Shown here: piece after piece, positions 1-9,148 of the stretch
Numbering within the stretch: position 1 is the stretch's first letter
Layout of the letters: the number at the start of each line of letters is the position of its first letter
Origin: Hyphomonas sp.
GTDB lineage: Bacteria > Pseudomonadota > Alphaproteobacteria > Caulobacterales > Hyphomonadaceae
Direction of reading: 5' to 3'
Assembly: GCA_013791775.1 (NCBI GenBank)
Contig: VMTE01000037.1
Location: 186,001-250,000 of the forward strand
DNA: 64,000 bases
Position numbers and translations under genes: made by a program
Notes under the pieces: model-generated
Told to the model about the DNA's origin: nothing
What the model saw: the letters and a program-made list of their open reading frames with translations, nothing else
The model's database searches: none

Positions 1-904
1 CGTTCATGCCGGGCCATTCCGCGATGTCTTCCAGCGCAAGACCCAGCATATCCAGTGTACGGACGAGCGCATGTTGCGGATGGCTTGGCGCGGTGCGCAC
101 GGCCCCCATCGCTTTCGGTGTGAGTTCCGTGTCAAGGCCGGGGAAAACGACGAGCCCCTTCGGCAAGTCCAGTGCCGCGCGCATCAGGCTGCGGCCAGAA
201 GGCGTCGCCCCGGTCGAACCCGCGATGATGACCGGCGACTGCGGCGGATGTGAGCGCCAGGTCTCCACCAGCGCATTCGCCGCGATCTGGCGTCGCTCGA
301 ACGGATCTGCAGCATTGTTCTGGACGAGCCATTCAGGCCAGGCGGCGGTGATGATGCCGAGAAAACGCGTGGAGTTGACCCAGTGCACCGCAAGATCGGA
401 CTCAGCGACGAGCGATTGCAGCCCCGACCAATCGACGGGTTCCTCGCCCATCGACGCCTGCTCCAGCAACCGCGCGAGTTCGCGCGCCGCCGCAAGAGCT
501 GAGCTGGGCGGCAGCTGCCGGCCATACTCGGCGCGGTAGAATGCTGCCGCGAGCTGAGCCAGCGCGCCCTGACGCTTGGCCTGCGACAAGGCGGGCGGCA
601 GGGCCGCAATCGCCGCTTCGCTGACCGGCGGCGGTTCTTCCGTTTCAAGGTCACCCAGGGTCCGGATATCGGGTGGCAGCAAGGTACTGCCTCCGCCCAG
701 CGCATCAAACAAGGCAAGCGTGAGGGCCCGCGCTGATCGGCGGTTCGGCACATAGATGATGGCGTCTGCCAGCGCATCCGGCCGGGCCGCGAGATCGAAC
801 TCCTTCGCGAGCAGGCTGGCGAGGGAGCCCAGAAAGTCTGTGCCCGGAGGAATGGTCCAGGTCTTCGGCGCACATTCTGCGAAAGGCCGAAGGTCAGCCG
901 CCAT
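1..904 (-). CDS. addB: Double-strand break repair protein AddB, N-terminal part (runs off window)
   Basis: Reading the minus strand from the ATG at 904-902 gives an open frame of 301 codons that continues past position 1, so only the N-terminal third or less is present. The protein begins MAADLRPFAE and contains IIYVPNRRSARALTLAL (about residues 48-64) and PVIIAGSTGATPSGRSL (about residues 223-239), which I recognise as typical of the alphaproteobacterial AddB family. AddB is the partner of the AddA helicase-nuclease; the complex resects DNA ends for RecA loading at Chi-like sites. The start overlaps the 3' end of the murU-like gene by 11 bases, so the two are probably translationally coupled. 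addA would be expected just outside the window. Confidence 0.85.
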   Translation of the reverse strand, partial: MAADLRPFAECAPKTWTIPPGTDFLGSLASLLAKEFDLAARPDALADAIIYVPNRRSARALTLALFDALGGGSTLLPPDIRTLGDLETEEPPPVSEAAIAALPPALSQAKRQGALAQLAAAFYRAEYGRQLPPSSALAAARELARLLEQASMGEEPVDWSGLQSLVAESDLAVHWVNSTRFLGIITAAWPEWLVQNNAADPFERRQIAANALVETWRSHPPQSPVIIAGSTGATPSGRSLMRAALDLPKGLVVFPGLDTELTPKAMGAVRTAPSHPQHALVRTLDMLGLALEDIAEWPGMN

Positions 905-1619
905 GGCAGGCGACCCACATCTCGGCGTCCGCCAGAGCCTTTGGATCGCCGACATGCAACCAGAACCGGTCGAGCTTCAGGCCCGCCAGCCGTCCTCTCG
1001 GGATAAGCTCGTCCCAGACTTTCAGCGCAGAAAACCGCTCGACCGGCAGATGGTCGTAGAGCTGCGGCTTCATGATACGGACCCCCGCATAGGCCCACGG
1101 CGCCGAGGGCGCCTGCCCGCGCCGTTCGAGACGGTCGCCATCCGTCAGGAAGAAGTCGCCGGCGCCATCAAAGCCGAGCGCCCGCTCCGTGTCAGCAAGC
1201 AGCAGACGCTCATCTTCCTTGTCCGGATCAAACGCAGCCGCCAGTTCAAGGAACGGGTCCGCCGATTCCGGGCCCCAGAACGCGTCTGTATTCATCACAT
1301 AGACAGGATCGGATCCGAGCAGCGGGCGGGCCTTGGCCAGCGCGCCGCCGGTTTCGAGCACGTCGCCCCGCTCGTCGGAGATGATCACATCGACACCGGA
1401 GCGAGACGCCAGATGCGTTTCCACCTGATCGGCGAGGTAGTGCACGTTGACGATGATGCGTTTGACACCGGCTTCTATCAACGGGTCCAGCAGCCGGTCG
1501 ATCAAAGCCTTGCCGCGCACCTTCAGAAGCGGCTTGGGCGTCGCGTCCGTCAGCGGCCGCATCCGGGTGCCCAGACCTGCGGCGAGAACCATGGCCGTGT
1601 GCGGAACAGGTACGCTCAT
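894..1619 (-). CDS. murU: Nucleotidyltransferase, MurU-like (MurNAc-1-phosphate uridylyltransferase)
   Basis: A 241-residue sugar-nucleotide transferase. The N-terminal GLGTRMRP signature (residues 15-22), TPKPLL (27-32) and the metal-site NTD (110-112) are all visible. In the MurU branch the enzyme makes UDP-MurNAc from MurNAc-1-phosphate in a peptidoglycan recycling route that bypasses de novo synthesis. Assignment to MurU rather than a general NDP-sugar pyrophosphorylase rests on size (about 230-240 aa) and on the preceding gene, which encodes an AmgK-like anomeric sugar kinase that would supply the substrate. The start overlaps the kinase stop in an ATGA tetranucleotide, and the gene's own 3' end overlaps addB. 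Confidence 0.85.
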   Translation of the reverse strand: MSVPVPHTAMVLAAGLGTRMRPLTDATPKPLLKVRGKALIDRLLDPLIEAGVKRIIVNVHYLADQVETHLASRSGVDVIISDERGDVLETGGALAKARPLLGSDPVYVMNTDAFWGPESADPFLELAAAFDPDKEDERLLLADTERALGFDGAGDFFLTDGDRLERRGQAPSAPWAYAGVRIMKPQLYDHLPVERFSALKVWDELIPRGRLAGLKLDRFWLHVGDPKALADAEMWVACHGG

Positions 1620-2716
1620 GCGAGGCCCTCGAACACGAACGGCGTCGTCTCGCGCACGAACGCCGCCATCCCGGCCAGAGACGGATGGGAAAGATTGTGC
1701 GCCAGCAGCTGAAGCTGTCTCGGCTGGAAATCCCCGTAGCGCGGCTTGCCGTCCCGGTGCTGCAACCGGGAGAACACACCGGCAATCCGCAGCGCATTGA
1801 GCGTGCCGATCACCGCGAGACGCTCGTTGAAGGCTTCGCGCGCCTGTCCGGTCAGATCAAGGAAGCGGTGGATTGCCGCCTCGGACGCGTCTTCGGAAAC
1901 ATGCCGCCTTGCGTCCTGCGTCAGCATGGCAATATCCCACGCGTCCCATCCGACCACAGCGTCCTGAAAGTCGAGCACCCCGACATCGCCCTCCGGCAGC
2001 CAGAGCAGGTTTTCTGCGTGATAATCGCGAAGCGTGAACGCGCGCGGGAACGTCATCGCCTGCTGGATGAGACTGTCGCGCTCGGCCTCCCAGCGCGACC
2101 GCTGCGCGCCGGTGAGCGGGCCCTGTCCGACTTCAGCCCGAAGCCAGTCCGCATAGAGGTCCGCATTGGCCCCGAGCGCGACGGCATCGAAATCGAGGAT
2201 AGGCCAGCTGACCGTCTCCAGAACCAACTGCTTGGGAATGGAGGCTTTGTGGAGCGTCGCAAGGCGTTCTGCCGCCGCGACATAGAGCGGTGTTTCGGCC
2301 TGAGTGCCGCGTTCGATCAGCCGCGCGAACTCCCGTCCGTCACCAAAATCCTCGATCAGCGCAAACCCTGTCTCCGGATCAAAACGCATCACGGCCGGCG
2401 CCTTGAGACCCAGGCTGCGCAAGTGGTCCGATATCAGCGCGAAGGCCTCGACGCGCGACGCCGCAAGGCGCGTCATCGCGTTCCAGCCCATCCGGGCGCG
2501 GGTTGCCGGATCGGCGTCCGGCGGACATGGATCGCTCTCCACGCGCGGCGCGTCCATCAGCAGGGCTGTCGCGCCATCCTCCCGGAACAGGCGGATATAC
2601 CTCCGCGTCGAGGCATCCTGGCCAAGCGGATGCCGGCGCGCGCGGTCCCACCCCTCGCCGGCGGCGAACAGGAAGGCATCAGTCGCTTCGGTCCGCGGAT
2701 CAGACAAAGAGTTCAT
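1616..2716 (-). CDS. amgK: Aminoglycoside phosphotransferase-fold sugar kinase, AmgK-like
   Basis: A 366-residue APH-fold kinase. The catalytic-loop motif DYHAENL and a DFG-equivalent LDFQDA occur about two thirds of the way in. AmgK phosphorylates MurNAc and GlcNAc at the anomeric position, and MurU next door converts the product to UDP-MurNAc. The frame stays open upstream, but the ATG at 2716 (MNSLSDPRTE) is preferred because it lies 17 bases inside the end of tsaE, as usual for this cluster. The substrate is inferred from family and neighbourhood; the fold alone would also fit other small-molecule kinases. Confidence 0.82.
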   Translation of the reverse strand: MNSLSDPRTEATDAFLFAAGEGWDRARRHPLGQDASTRRYIRLFREDGATALLMDAPRVESDPCPPDADPATRARMGWNAMTRLAASRVEAFALISDHLRSLGLKAPAVMRFDPETGFALIEDFGDGREFARLIERGTQAETPLYVAAAERLATLHKASIPKQLVLETVSWPILDFDAVALGANADLYADWLRAEVGQGPLTGAQRSRWEAERDSLIQQAMTFPRAFTLRDYHAENLLWLPEGDVGVLDFQDAVVGWDAWDIAMLTQDARRHVSEDASEAAIHRFLDLTGQAREAFNERLAVIGTLNALRIAGVFSRLQHRDGKPRYGDFQPRQLQLLAHNLSHPSLAGMAAFVRETTPFVFEGLA

Positions 2717-3152
2717 CCAGGCGTTCCTGCCAGCCTTCGCCCCTGGCTTCCAGCCTCGCACGGCGCCCTTCCCCAGAGTTTTGAAGGAAAACGTCGAGCC
2801 GGTTTTCCGGCAGGTGCGCGCCGGCCCGCTGCGGCCATTCGATCAGGGCCACGCCGCCCGGTGTGTCATCCCAGCCCAGTTCCTGCAGGTCGCCGGCCTG
2901 CTCGATCCGGTAGAGATCGAAATGCCAGAGCGGAAAAGACGGCCCCTCATACATCTGAACCAGCGCATAGGTAGGACTGGGCACCTCGGTCGCGGGCCCG
3001 AGAATGGACTGGATCAGCCCCCGGACCAGCGTGGTTTTCCCGGCGCCGAGATCGCCGTGCAAGGCCACAACATCCCCGCGCTGCAACAGCGTGGCCAACC
3101 GCGCGCCCAGCGCACGGGTTTCATCTTCTGAAGCCAGGTCGAGATTCTGCAT
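2700..3152 (-). CDS. tsaE: tRNA threonylcarbamoyladenosine biosynthesis ATPase TsaE
   Basis: A 150-residue P-loop protein. Walker A is GDLGAGKT at residues 33-40, followed by SPTYALV, HFDLYRI and LIEWPQR, the standard TsaE order. TsaE works with TsaB and TsaD in making the t6A37 modification of ANN-decoding tRNAs. The frame extends upstream to 3320, but ATG at 3152 gives the normal family length and a normal N-terminus. It is the first gene of a tightly overlapping run (tsaE, amgK, murU, addB) and is divergent from the ferredoxin reductase gene. Confidence 0.92.
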   Translation of the reverse strand: MQNLDLASEDETRALGARLATLLQRGDVVALHGDLGAGKTTLVRGLIQSILGPATEVPSPTYALVQMYEGPSFPLWHFDLYRIEQAGDLQELGWDDTPGGVALIEWPQRAGAHLPENRLDVFLQNSGEGRRARLEARGEGWQERLDELFV

Positions 3153-3264
3153 AGGTCGCCACACACTAGCGGCATCGAGCGTTGACGCAACGCGGGGAAA
3201 CCTGTGACGGTGTGCCCCGAAAGCAGTCTGTTGCAGCCTTGGGCACAAACGCATAAAGACAAAA

Positions 3265-3280
3265 GTGACGCACCCGTCAC
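3265..3280. promoter_or_regulatory. Palindrome GTGACG-N4-CGTCAC in divergent promoter region
   Basis: Perfect 6-bp arms (3265-3270 and 3275-3280) around CACC lie 24 bases upstream of the GTG start of the ferredoxin reductase gene. A weak promoter-like pair, TTGCAG at 3231-3236 and TAAAGA at 3254-3259 with 17-base spacing, sits just upstream. Location and symmetry would fit an operator, but no regulator gene is adjacent and a chance palindrome of this size is possible. Confidence 0.3.
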
Positions 3281-3304
3281 CAAAGGTTTGGAGGAGCCCG
3301 AAAG

Positions 3305-4546
3305 GTGTTGCAGGACGCAAAGGACATCGTGGTCATCGGCGCCGGTCAGGCCGCCGCGCAGGCCGTGCAGTCGCTCCGCTCCGGTGGATATGCGGGCTCA
3401 TTGACGATTATCGGCGACGAACCGGCGCTCCCCTACCAGCGCCCACCGCTCTCGAAAGCCTACATGAAGGGCGAATTCGCGGAGGAACGGCTCTATTTCA
3501 AACCGGCCTCCTGGTACGAAGAGCAGATAGTTGAAGTCCTGCTCGGCACCCGCGCCGTGCGAATCGACCGCGCCCATCAGCAAGTGCATCTCGGGCATGG
3601 CGGCCAGTTGCCCTATGACGCGCTGATCCTGGCCACCGGCTCGCGCCCGCGTCCATTGCCAGTGCCGGGCGCCGATCTGAACGGTGTCCACGATCTGCGG
3701 ACCCTGGCAGATGTCGAGCAGTTGCGGCCCAAGATGGTGGCAGGCCGCCGGCTGGTCATCATCGGCGCGGGCTATATCGGCCTCGAGGCGGCAGCGGTTG
3801 CCCGCCAGATGGGCGTCGATGTGACAGTCATCGAAATGGCGCCGCGCGTGCTCGCCCGTGTCACCAGCCCCGTGATCAGCGAGTTTTACACGGCAGAACA
3901 CCGCCGCCAGGGCGTGACGATCCTGACCGGCGCGCACCTTGCCAGACTGGAGGGTGAGGCCGGCGAGGTGAGCGGCGCCGTGCTCGCAGACGGCACCACG
4001 ATCAAGGCCGACATGGTGCTGGCCGGCATCGGCATCCTTCCGAACGAAGAACTGGCGCGCGAGGCGGGAATTGCCTGCTCGAACGGCATTCTGGTGGACC
4101 GCGATGCGCGAACGTCTGACCCGCACGTGTTTGCGGCCGGTGACTGCGCCAGCCGCCCGCTGGTGCATTACGGCCGCACCGGACGCCTCGAAAGCGTCCA
4201 CAACGCCATCGAGCAAGGCAAGCTGGCCGCAGCGGCCATCCTTGGCCAACCACGCCCGGCAGAAGACTGCCCCTGGTTCTGGTCGGATCAATATGACCTC
4301 AAGCTCCAGATCGCCGGTCTCAGTCAGGACTATGACACCCTCGTCGTGCGCGGGGATCCGGAGTCCCGGAAGTTTGCGGTTTTTTACCTGCGCAACGAAA
4401 CCCTGATTGCGGTCGACGCCGTGAACAGTCCGCCGGAGTTCCTCGCGTCGAAAAAACTCATCATGTCAGGGGCGAAGCTTGCGCCCCGCGTGCTTAGCGA
4501 TACATCAACCCCCATGAAGGATATAGCGGCCCAAGCAGCCGCCTGA
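3305..4546 (+). CDS. FAD/NAD-dependent ferredoxin reductase (putidaredoxin reductase type)
   Basis: A 413-residue pyridine nucleotide-disulfide oxidoreductase-fold flavoprotein. The FAD-binding GAGQAA is at residues 12-17, the NAD-binding GAGYIG at 154-159, and a second FAD contact, FAAGDCA, lies about two thirds along. The C-terminal domain is of the ferredoxin-reductase type. It would pass electrons from NAD(P)H to the [2Fe-2S] ferredoxin encoded 18 bases downstream. The start is GTG with GGAGGAG (3290-3296) eight bases upstream; the next codon TTG is an alternative. No P450 or ring-hydroxylating oxygenase lies in the window, so the terminal acceptor is unknown. Confidence 0.9.
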   Translation: MLQDAKDIVVIGAGQAAAQAVQSLRSGGYAGSLTIIGDEPALPYQRPPLSKAYMKGEFAEERLYFKPASWYEEQIVEVLLGTRAVRIDRAHQQVHLGHGGQLPYDALILATGSRPRPLPVPGADLNGVHDLRTLADVEQLRPKMVAGRRLVIIGAGYIGLEAAAVARQMGVDVTVIEMAPRVLARVTSPVISEFYTAEHRRQGVTILTGAHLARLEGEAGEVSGAVLADGTTIKADMVLAGIGILPNEELAREAGIACSNGILVDRDARTSDPHVFAAGDCASRPLVHYGRTGRLESVHNAIEQGKLAAAAILGQPRPAEDCPWFWSDQYDLKLQIAGLSQDYDTLVVRGDPESRKFAVFYLRNETLIAVDAVNSPPEFLASKKLIMSGAKLAPRVLSDTSTPMKDIAAQAAA

Positions 4547-4564
4547 AGGAGACGGAAACAAGAG

Positions 4565-4885
4565 ATGGCAAAGATTACCTTTGTGAACCACGACGGCACC
4601 GAACGCACGGTCGAGGCGAAGAATGGCATGTCCGTAATGGAAGCCGCCGTGAACAACTCGATCCCCGGCATTGATGCCGATTGCGGCGGCGCCTGCGCCT
4701 GCGCCACCTGCCATGTGTACGTCGAGGACGCCTTCCTGGCTAAAGCCGGCGAACAGCAGGAAATGGAAAAGTCGATGCTCGACTTTGCCGAAAACGTACA
4801 ACCGAACTCGCGCCTGTCCTGCCAGATCAAGGTCAGCGACGCGCTGGACGGCATGCGGGTCACGACCCCGGAAAGCCAGCACTGA
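4565..4885 (+). CDS. [2Fe-2S] ferredoxin (adrenodoxin/putidaredoxin type)
   Basis: A 106-residue small ferredoxin. Cluster ligands are Cys40, Cys46, Cys49 and Cys86, giving the C-x5-C-x2-C...C spacing of adrenodoxin/putidaredoxin-type proteins; Cys44 is an extra non-ligand cysteine. An AGGAGA Shine-Dalgarno sequence lies just upstream. It follows the ferredoxin reductase closely and is followed by a strong rho-independent terminator, so the two form a complete two-gene electron-transfer unit. It could serve a cytochrome P450 or another monooxygenase elsewhere on the chromosome. It lacks the features of the Isc-operon ferredoxin context (no hscA or iscU nearby). Confidence 0.93.
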   Translation: MAKITFVNHDGTERTVEAKNGMSVMEAAVNNSIPGIDADCGGACACATCHVYVEDAFLAKAGEQQEMEKSMLDFAENVQPNSRLSCQIKVSDALDGMRVTTPESQH

Positions 4886-4916
4886 TCCTTCGCCCTTCGC
4901 GGCACCCTCATCACAA

Positions 4917-4947
4917 CGCCCCGGCCCCGCGCCGGGGCGTTTTCGTT
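4917..4947 (+). terminator. Rho-independent terminator after ferredoxin gene
   Basis: Stem CGCCCCGG (4917-4924) pairs with CCGGGGCG (4932-4939) across a seven-base loop, followed by TTTTCGTTT. It lies 32 bases after the ferredoxin stop codon. Confidence 0.85.
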
Positions 4948-5020
4948 TGACGCTGGGTTACGGCTTGGGTTCCTTTTCAGAACGATGTAGGGCGGGTGAA
5001 CATCTCCCAGGAGCCTCGCC

Positions 5021-5809
5021 ATGAACTTCACCGAACTGCTCGCCTCAGTCTCCCCTTCAGGCGACAACGCCCGCGCGACCGTCATTCCGGAAACCTGGAA
5101 GCAGGGCCGCACGGCCTATGGCGGGCTGACCGCCGCGCTCTGCCTTGAAGCGGCGATTCCGCTCAGCGGTGGGCTACCCGTGCGCGCCGTTCAGATCGCC
5201 TTCGTCGGTCCCGTGAACGGCACGGCCGTCTGCAAGGCGGAAGTTCTGCGCCAAGGCAAGAACACGGTGTTCACCTCGGTACGCATGACAGGCGAAGACG
5301 GCGTGCTCGCTGAAGCCATCATCACCTTCGGCGCGGCCCGCACCTCGACGCTGGACTTCGCGCATCTTCCGCCCCCGGAGGTTCCCGCGCCCGATGCGGC
5401 GGCGTTGTTTTTCCGAAAGGAGGGTCAGGGACCTACCTTCGCGCAAAACTTCGACATGCTTCTGGCGGGCGGCCATGCGCCAATGAGCGGCGCCGCCCAA
5501 GCCGACATCTCGATCTGGATGCGCCACAGGGATCCGGCCACGCGGAGCGACGCCGTTGCCCTGCTGGCACTCGCCGACGCCCCGCCCCCGGCGGCGATCA
5601 CGATGTGCACCGCGCCGGGCCGCTTCAGCTCGATGACCTGGATGGCGGAGTTCCTGACGGAAACCATTGAAACCGATGACCGCTGGTTCCTGGCCCGGCA
5701 CGTCGGGCAGACCGCCGGCAATGGCTATTCCAGCCAGGAAATGACCCTGTGGAACAGCAAGCGCGAGCCGGTTATGGTCGGTCGGCAGACGATTGCCATC
5801 TTCGTCTGA
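5021..5809 (+). CDS. Acyl-CoA thioesterase family protein (double hotdog, TesB-like)
   Basis: A 262-residue protein with two consecutive hotdog-like halves. The N-terminal half has TWKQGRTAYGGL (around residues 25-36), typical of the TesB/FadM-like thioesterase family PGAP names acyl-CoA thioesterase. The C-terminal half has MTWMAEFL and a closing GYSSQEMTLWNS segment. It probably hydrolyses acyl-CoA esters in the cytoplasm. The ATG is preceded by CAGGAG. It lies downstream of the ferredoxin terminator, so it is probably transcribed separately. Substrate chain length cannot be read from the sequence. Confidence 0.82.
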   Translation: MNFTELLASVSPSGDNARATVIPETWKQGRTAYGGLTAALCLEAAIPLSGGLPVRAVQIAFVGPVNGTAVCKAEVLRQGKNTVFTSVRMTGEDGVLAEAIITFGAARTSTLDFAHLPPPEVPAPDAAALFFRKEGQGPTFAQNFDMLLAGGHAPMSGAAQADISIWMRHRDPATRSDAVALLALADAPPPAAITMCTAPGRFSSMTWMAEFLTETIETDDRWFLARHVGQTAGNGYSSQEMTLWNSKREPVMVGRQTIAIFV

Positions 5810-6007
5810 CACCGGGCTTGTGCAACAGATTTGCGGCCCGCGCGGCCTGCATCCTGTTGCAGTCGCGGGCCTCTGGAGAATTCCACAGGAACCTTGTCCT
5901 ACAGCGCGCCAGCGGCGTTATTCTCTTCCGGCCGGCAATGGTGCCGGCAGGTCCAGGCGCGCGCCGTGACGGAAAGGACTCCAGCAGGCGCCGCCGACAG
6001 ATAAGCC

Positions 6008-6101
6008 GGATGGGAGCCGGGCCGCCGTGACGACGGGGACCGGACTACCAGACTACCCACTTTGAATTTCACATCCCCGAGACGGAGCCTGGCTCCCATC
6101 C
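6008..6101. repeat. Imperfect 15-bp inverted repeat enclosing 64 bases
   Basis: GGATGGGAGCCGGGC (6008-6022) pairs with GCCTGGCTCCCATCC (6087-6101) with a single mismatch. The enclosed sequence could form further structure. It sits in the convergent gap after the thioesterase and may act as a 3'-end structure or be an old repeat unit. Confidence 0.5.
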
Positions 6102-6218
6102 GCAGGACCGAAAATGCGCGACAACCGGAAGGGTATCTGCCCTGTCCGGCTTCAAGTGTTGGCGCGGATGTCACGATGTTGCCGAGCCTGGCCTGTGTGC
6201 CAAACAACCCGCCGCTCT

Positions 6219-6292
6219 TCCTGAGCGAAGTCGAAGGATGGGCAAAGCCGAGCTGTCGTGAAGCCCCGGCTCTCCTTCGACTTCGCTCAGGA
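6219..6292 (+). repeat. REP-like palindromic repeat, copy 1
   Basis: A perfect 20-bp inverted repeat: TCCTGAGCGAAGTCGAAGGA at 6219-6238 and its complement at 6273-6292, enclosing 34 bases. The same unit, including the inner GGATGGGCAAAGC and CCCGGCTCTCCTT blocks, occurs in the opposite orientation at 42183-42248. Both copies lie between the 3' ends of convergent genes. I recognise the core as a widely dispersed palindromic repeat of GC-rich proteobacteria. Confidence 0.85.
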
Positions 6293-6326
6293 TGAGCCGT
6301 TCGGACAGGCCAGATGCCAGCGGAAA

Positions 6327-6734
6327 TCAGTTCGCGAGCGCGGCGCGCAGGCCTTCGAGATAGGCGATGTGTTCCTGCAGCGTGAACTGCTTGGTGTCGT
6401 CCTTGTCGAGCGCCAGCAGCTTCAACCGCGTGGCTTCGATTTCGGCATCGACCTCGTCCGCTTTGATGTCGTTCAGGTTGCGGGCCTCTTCGGCGAGGAT
6501 GGTCAGGCCAGCCGAGGTCACGTCCGCAAAACCGCCGCGCACGAAGATGCGCATCTTGACCGTGTCGCCTTCCAGCACCCGGACGACACCGTTCTTCAGC
6601 GTCGTCATGAACGGGGCGTGATGGGCAAGCACGCCGAACTCACCGTCCGTGCCCGGAGCGATCACGTGATCGACCTCGCCCGAGAACAGTTCCCGGGCGG
6701 GCGAGACGAGAGAGAAGTGCAGTTTGTCGGCCAC
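6327..6734 (-). CDS. atpC: F1Fo ATP synthase subunit epsilon
   Basis: A 135-residue protein with the usual epsilon N-terminal beta-barrel (LHFSLVSPARELFSGEVDHV) and the GEFGVLAHHAPFM signature, followed by a short C-terminal helical hairpin. Epsilon sits on the central stalk of F1 with gamma, couples rotation to catalysis and can inhibit hydrolysis. It is the last gene of the F1 operon, 29 bases after atpD, and the REP-like repeat lies just beyond its stop codon. Confidence 0.96.
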   Translation of the reverse strand: MADKLHFSLVSPARELFSGEVDHVIAPGTDGEFGVLAHHAPFMTTLKNGVVRVLEGDTVKMRIFVRGGFADVTSAGLTILAEEARNLNDIKADEVDAEIEATRLKLLALDKDDTKQFTLQEHIAYLEGLRAALAN

Positions 6735-6763
6735 GGTCGATTACCTCTTGCCTGCGCTGCGGC

Positions 6764-8230
<1,467 letters not shown>

Positions 8231-9109
8231 CTAAAGGGCCTCGGCACCGGAGATGATCTCGATCAGCTCCTTGGTAATCTGTGCCTGGCGTGCGCGGTTG
8301 TACTTGAGGTTCAGGGCCTTGATCAGATCCTTGGCGTTGCGGGTCGCGTTGTCCATCGCGGTCATCCGGCTGGCCTGTTCGCCGGCCGAGCTTTCGAGCA
8401 GGGCTGACAGGATCTGGGTGTTGATGTAGCGCGGCAAAAGCGCTTCCAGCAGCGCTTCCTCGTTCGGCTCGTAGGTGTAGATCGCCCCGCCCAGATCGAT
8501 CGTCGGTGCGCCTTCCGGCGCCTTCGCCGGGATCAGTTGCTGCGCGGTCGGAACCTGGCTGATGACGTTCTTGAACTGCGAGTAGATCAGCGTCGCCACG
8601 TCGAACTCGCCGGCTTCGTAGCCCTTGGTCAGCATCTGGCCGATGCCGATGGCCGACTCGGCGAAGTTGTTACCCTTGATCTCGGACAGGTTCACATGGC
8701 CGGAGAACAATTGCGCATGATCGCGGGACAATTGTTCGCGGCCCTTCTTGCCGATGGTCAGGACCTTGACGATCTTGCCTTCGGCCAGCAGCGCCGCAAT
8801 CTTCTGACGGGCGAGTTTCACGACATAGGCGTTGAATCCGCCGGCAAGGCCGCGCTCTGCCGTCATCACGACGACGAGATGGACCTCGCTCTTGCCGGTG
8901 CCGGCCAGCAGTTTCGGACCGCCGCCGCCGGCCGAAGCCGCCAGGTTTGCCAGCACCGCCGCCATGCGTTCCGCATACGGACGGGCCGCCGTGGCCGCAT
9001 CCTGCGCACGCTTCAGCTTGGCCGCTGCAACAAGTTGCATGGCCTTCGTGATCTTCTGCGTGGATTTCACGCTGGCGATCCGGTTCTTCAGATCCTTAAG
9101 GCTGGGCAT
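8231..9109 (-). CDS. atpG: F1Fo ATP synthase subunit gamma
   Basis: A 292-residue central-stalk protein. The N-terminal [21 protein letters not shown] and the C-terminal [20 protein letters not shown] helices are the conserved coiled-coil ends that rotate inside the alpha/beta hexamer. The central Rossmann-like domain contains the [12 protein letters not shown] signature. It lies between atpA and atpD in the standard order. Confidence 0.98.
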   Translation of the reverse strand: MPSLKDLKNRIASVKSTQKITKAMQLVAAAKLKRAQDAATAARPYAERMAAVLANLAASAGGGGPKLLAGTGKSEVHLVVVMTAERGLAGGFNAYVVKLARQKIAALLAEGKIVKVLTIGKKGREQLSRDHAQLFSGHVNLSEIKGNNFAESAIGIGQMLTKGYEAGEFDVATLIYSQFKNVISQVPTAQQLIPAKAPEGAPTIDLGGAIYTYEPNEEALLEALLPRYINTQILSALLESSAGEQASRMTAMDNATRNAKDLIKALNLKYNRARQAQITKELIEIISGAEAL

Positions 9110-9148
9110 GTCTGGCCTTTATTGTCCTTAGGGCGCTAGCGGTGCAGC

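Larger units (their letters stand above)
5810..6326. other. 517-bp non-coding gap between convergent genes, with two inverted repeats
   Basis: No convincing gene is seen between the thioesterase and atpC, which converge here. The minus-strand frame 5899-6207 has no recognisable protein character. The gap holds an imperfect 15-bp inverted repeat (6008-6022 with 6087-6101, one mismatch) and a perfect 20-bp inverted repeat (6219-6292) that belongs to a dispersed family also found at 42183-42248. Confidence 0.6.

Noticed and set aside
184-1098. 304-residue minus-strand frame at the left edge
   Set aside because: It is an alternative frame overlapping both murU and addB; the addB frame gives a recognisable protein and this one does not.
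5899-6207. 102-residue minus-strand frame in the gap before atpC
   Set aside because: Arg/Pro/Ser-rich without family character and it covers an inverted repeat; treated as non-coding.
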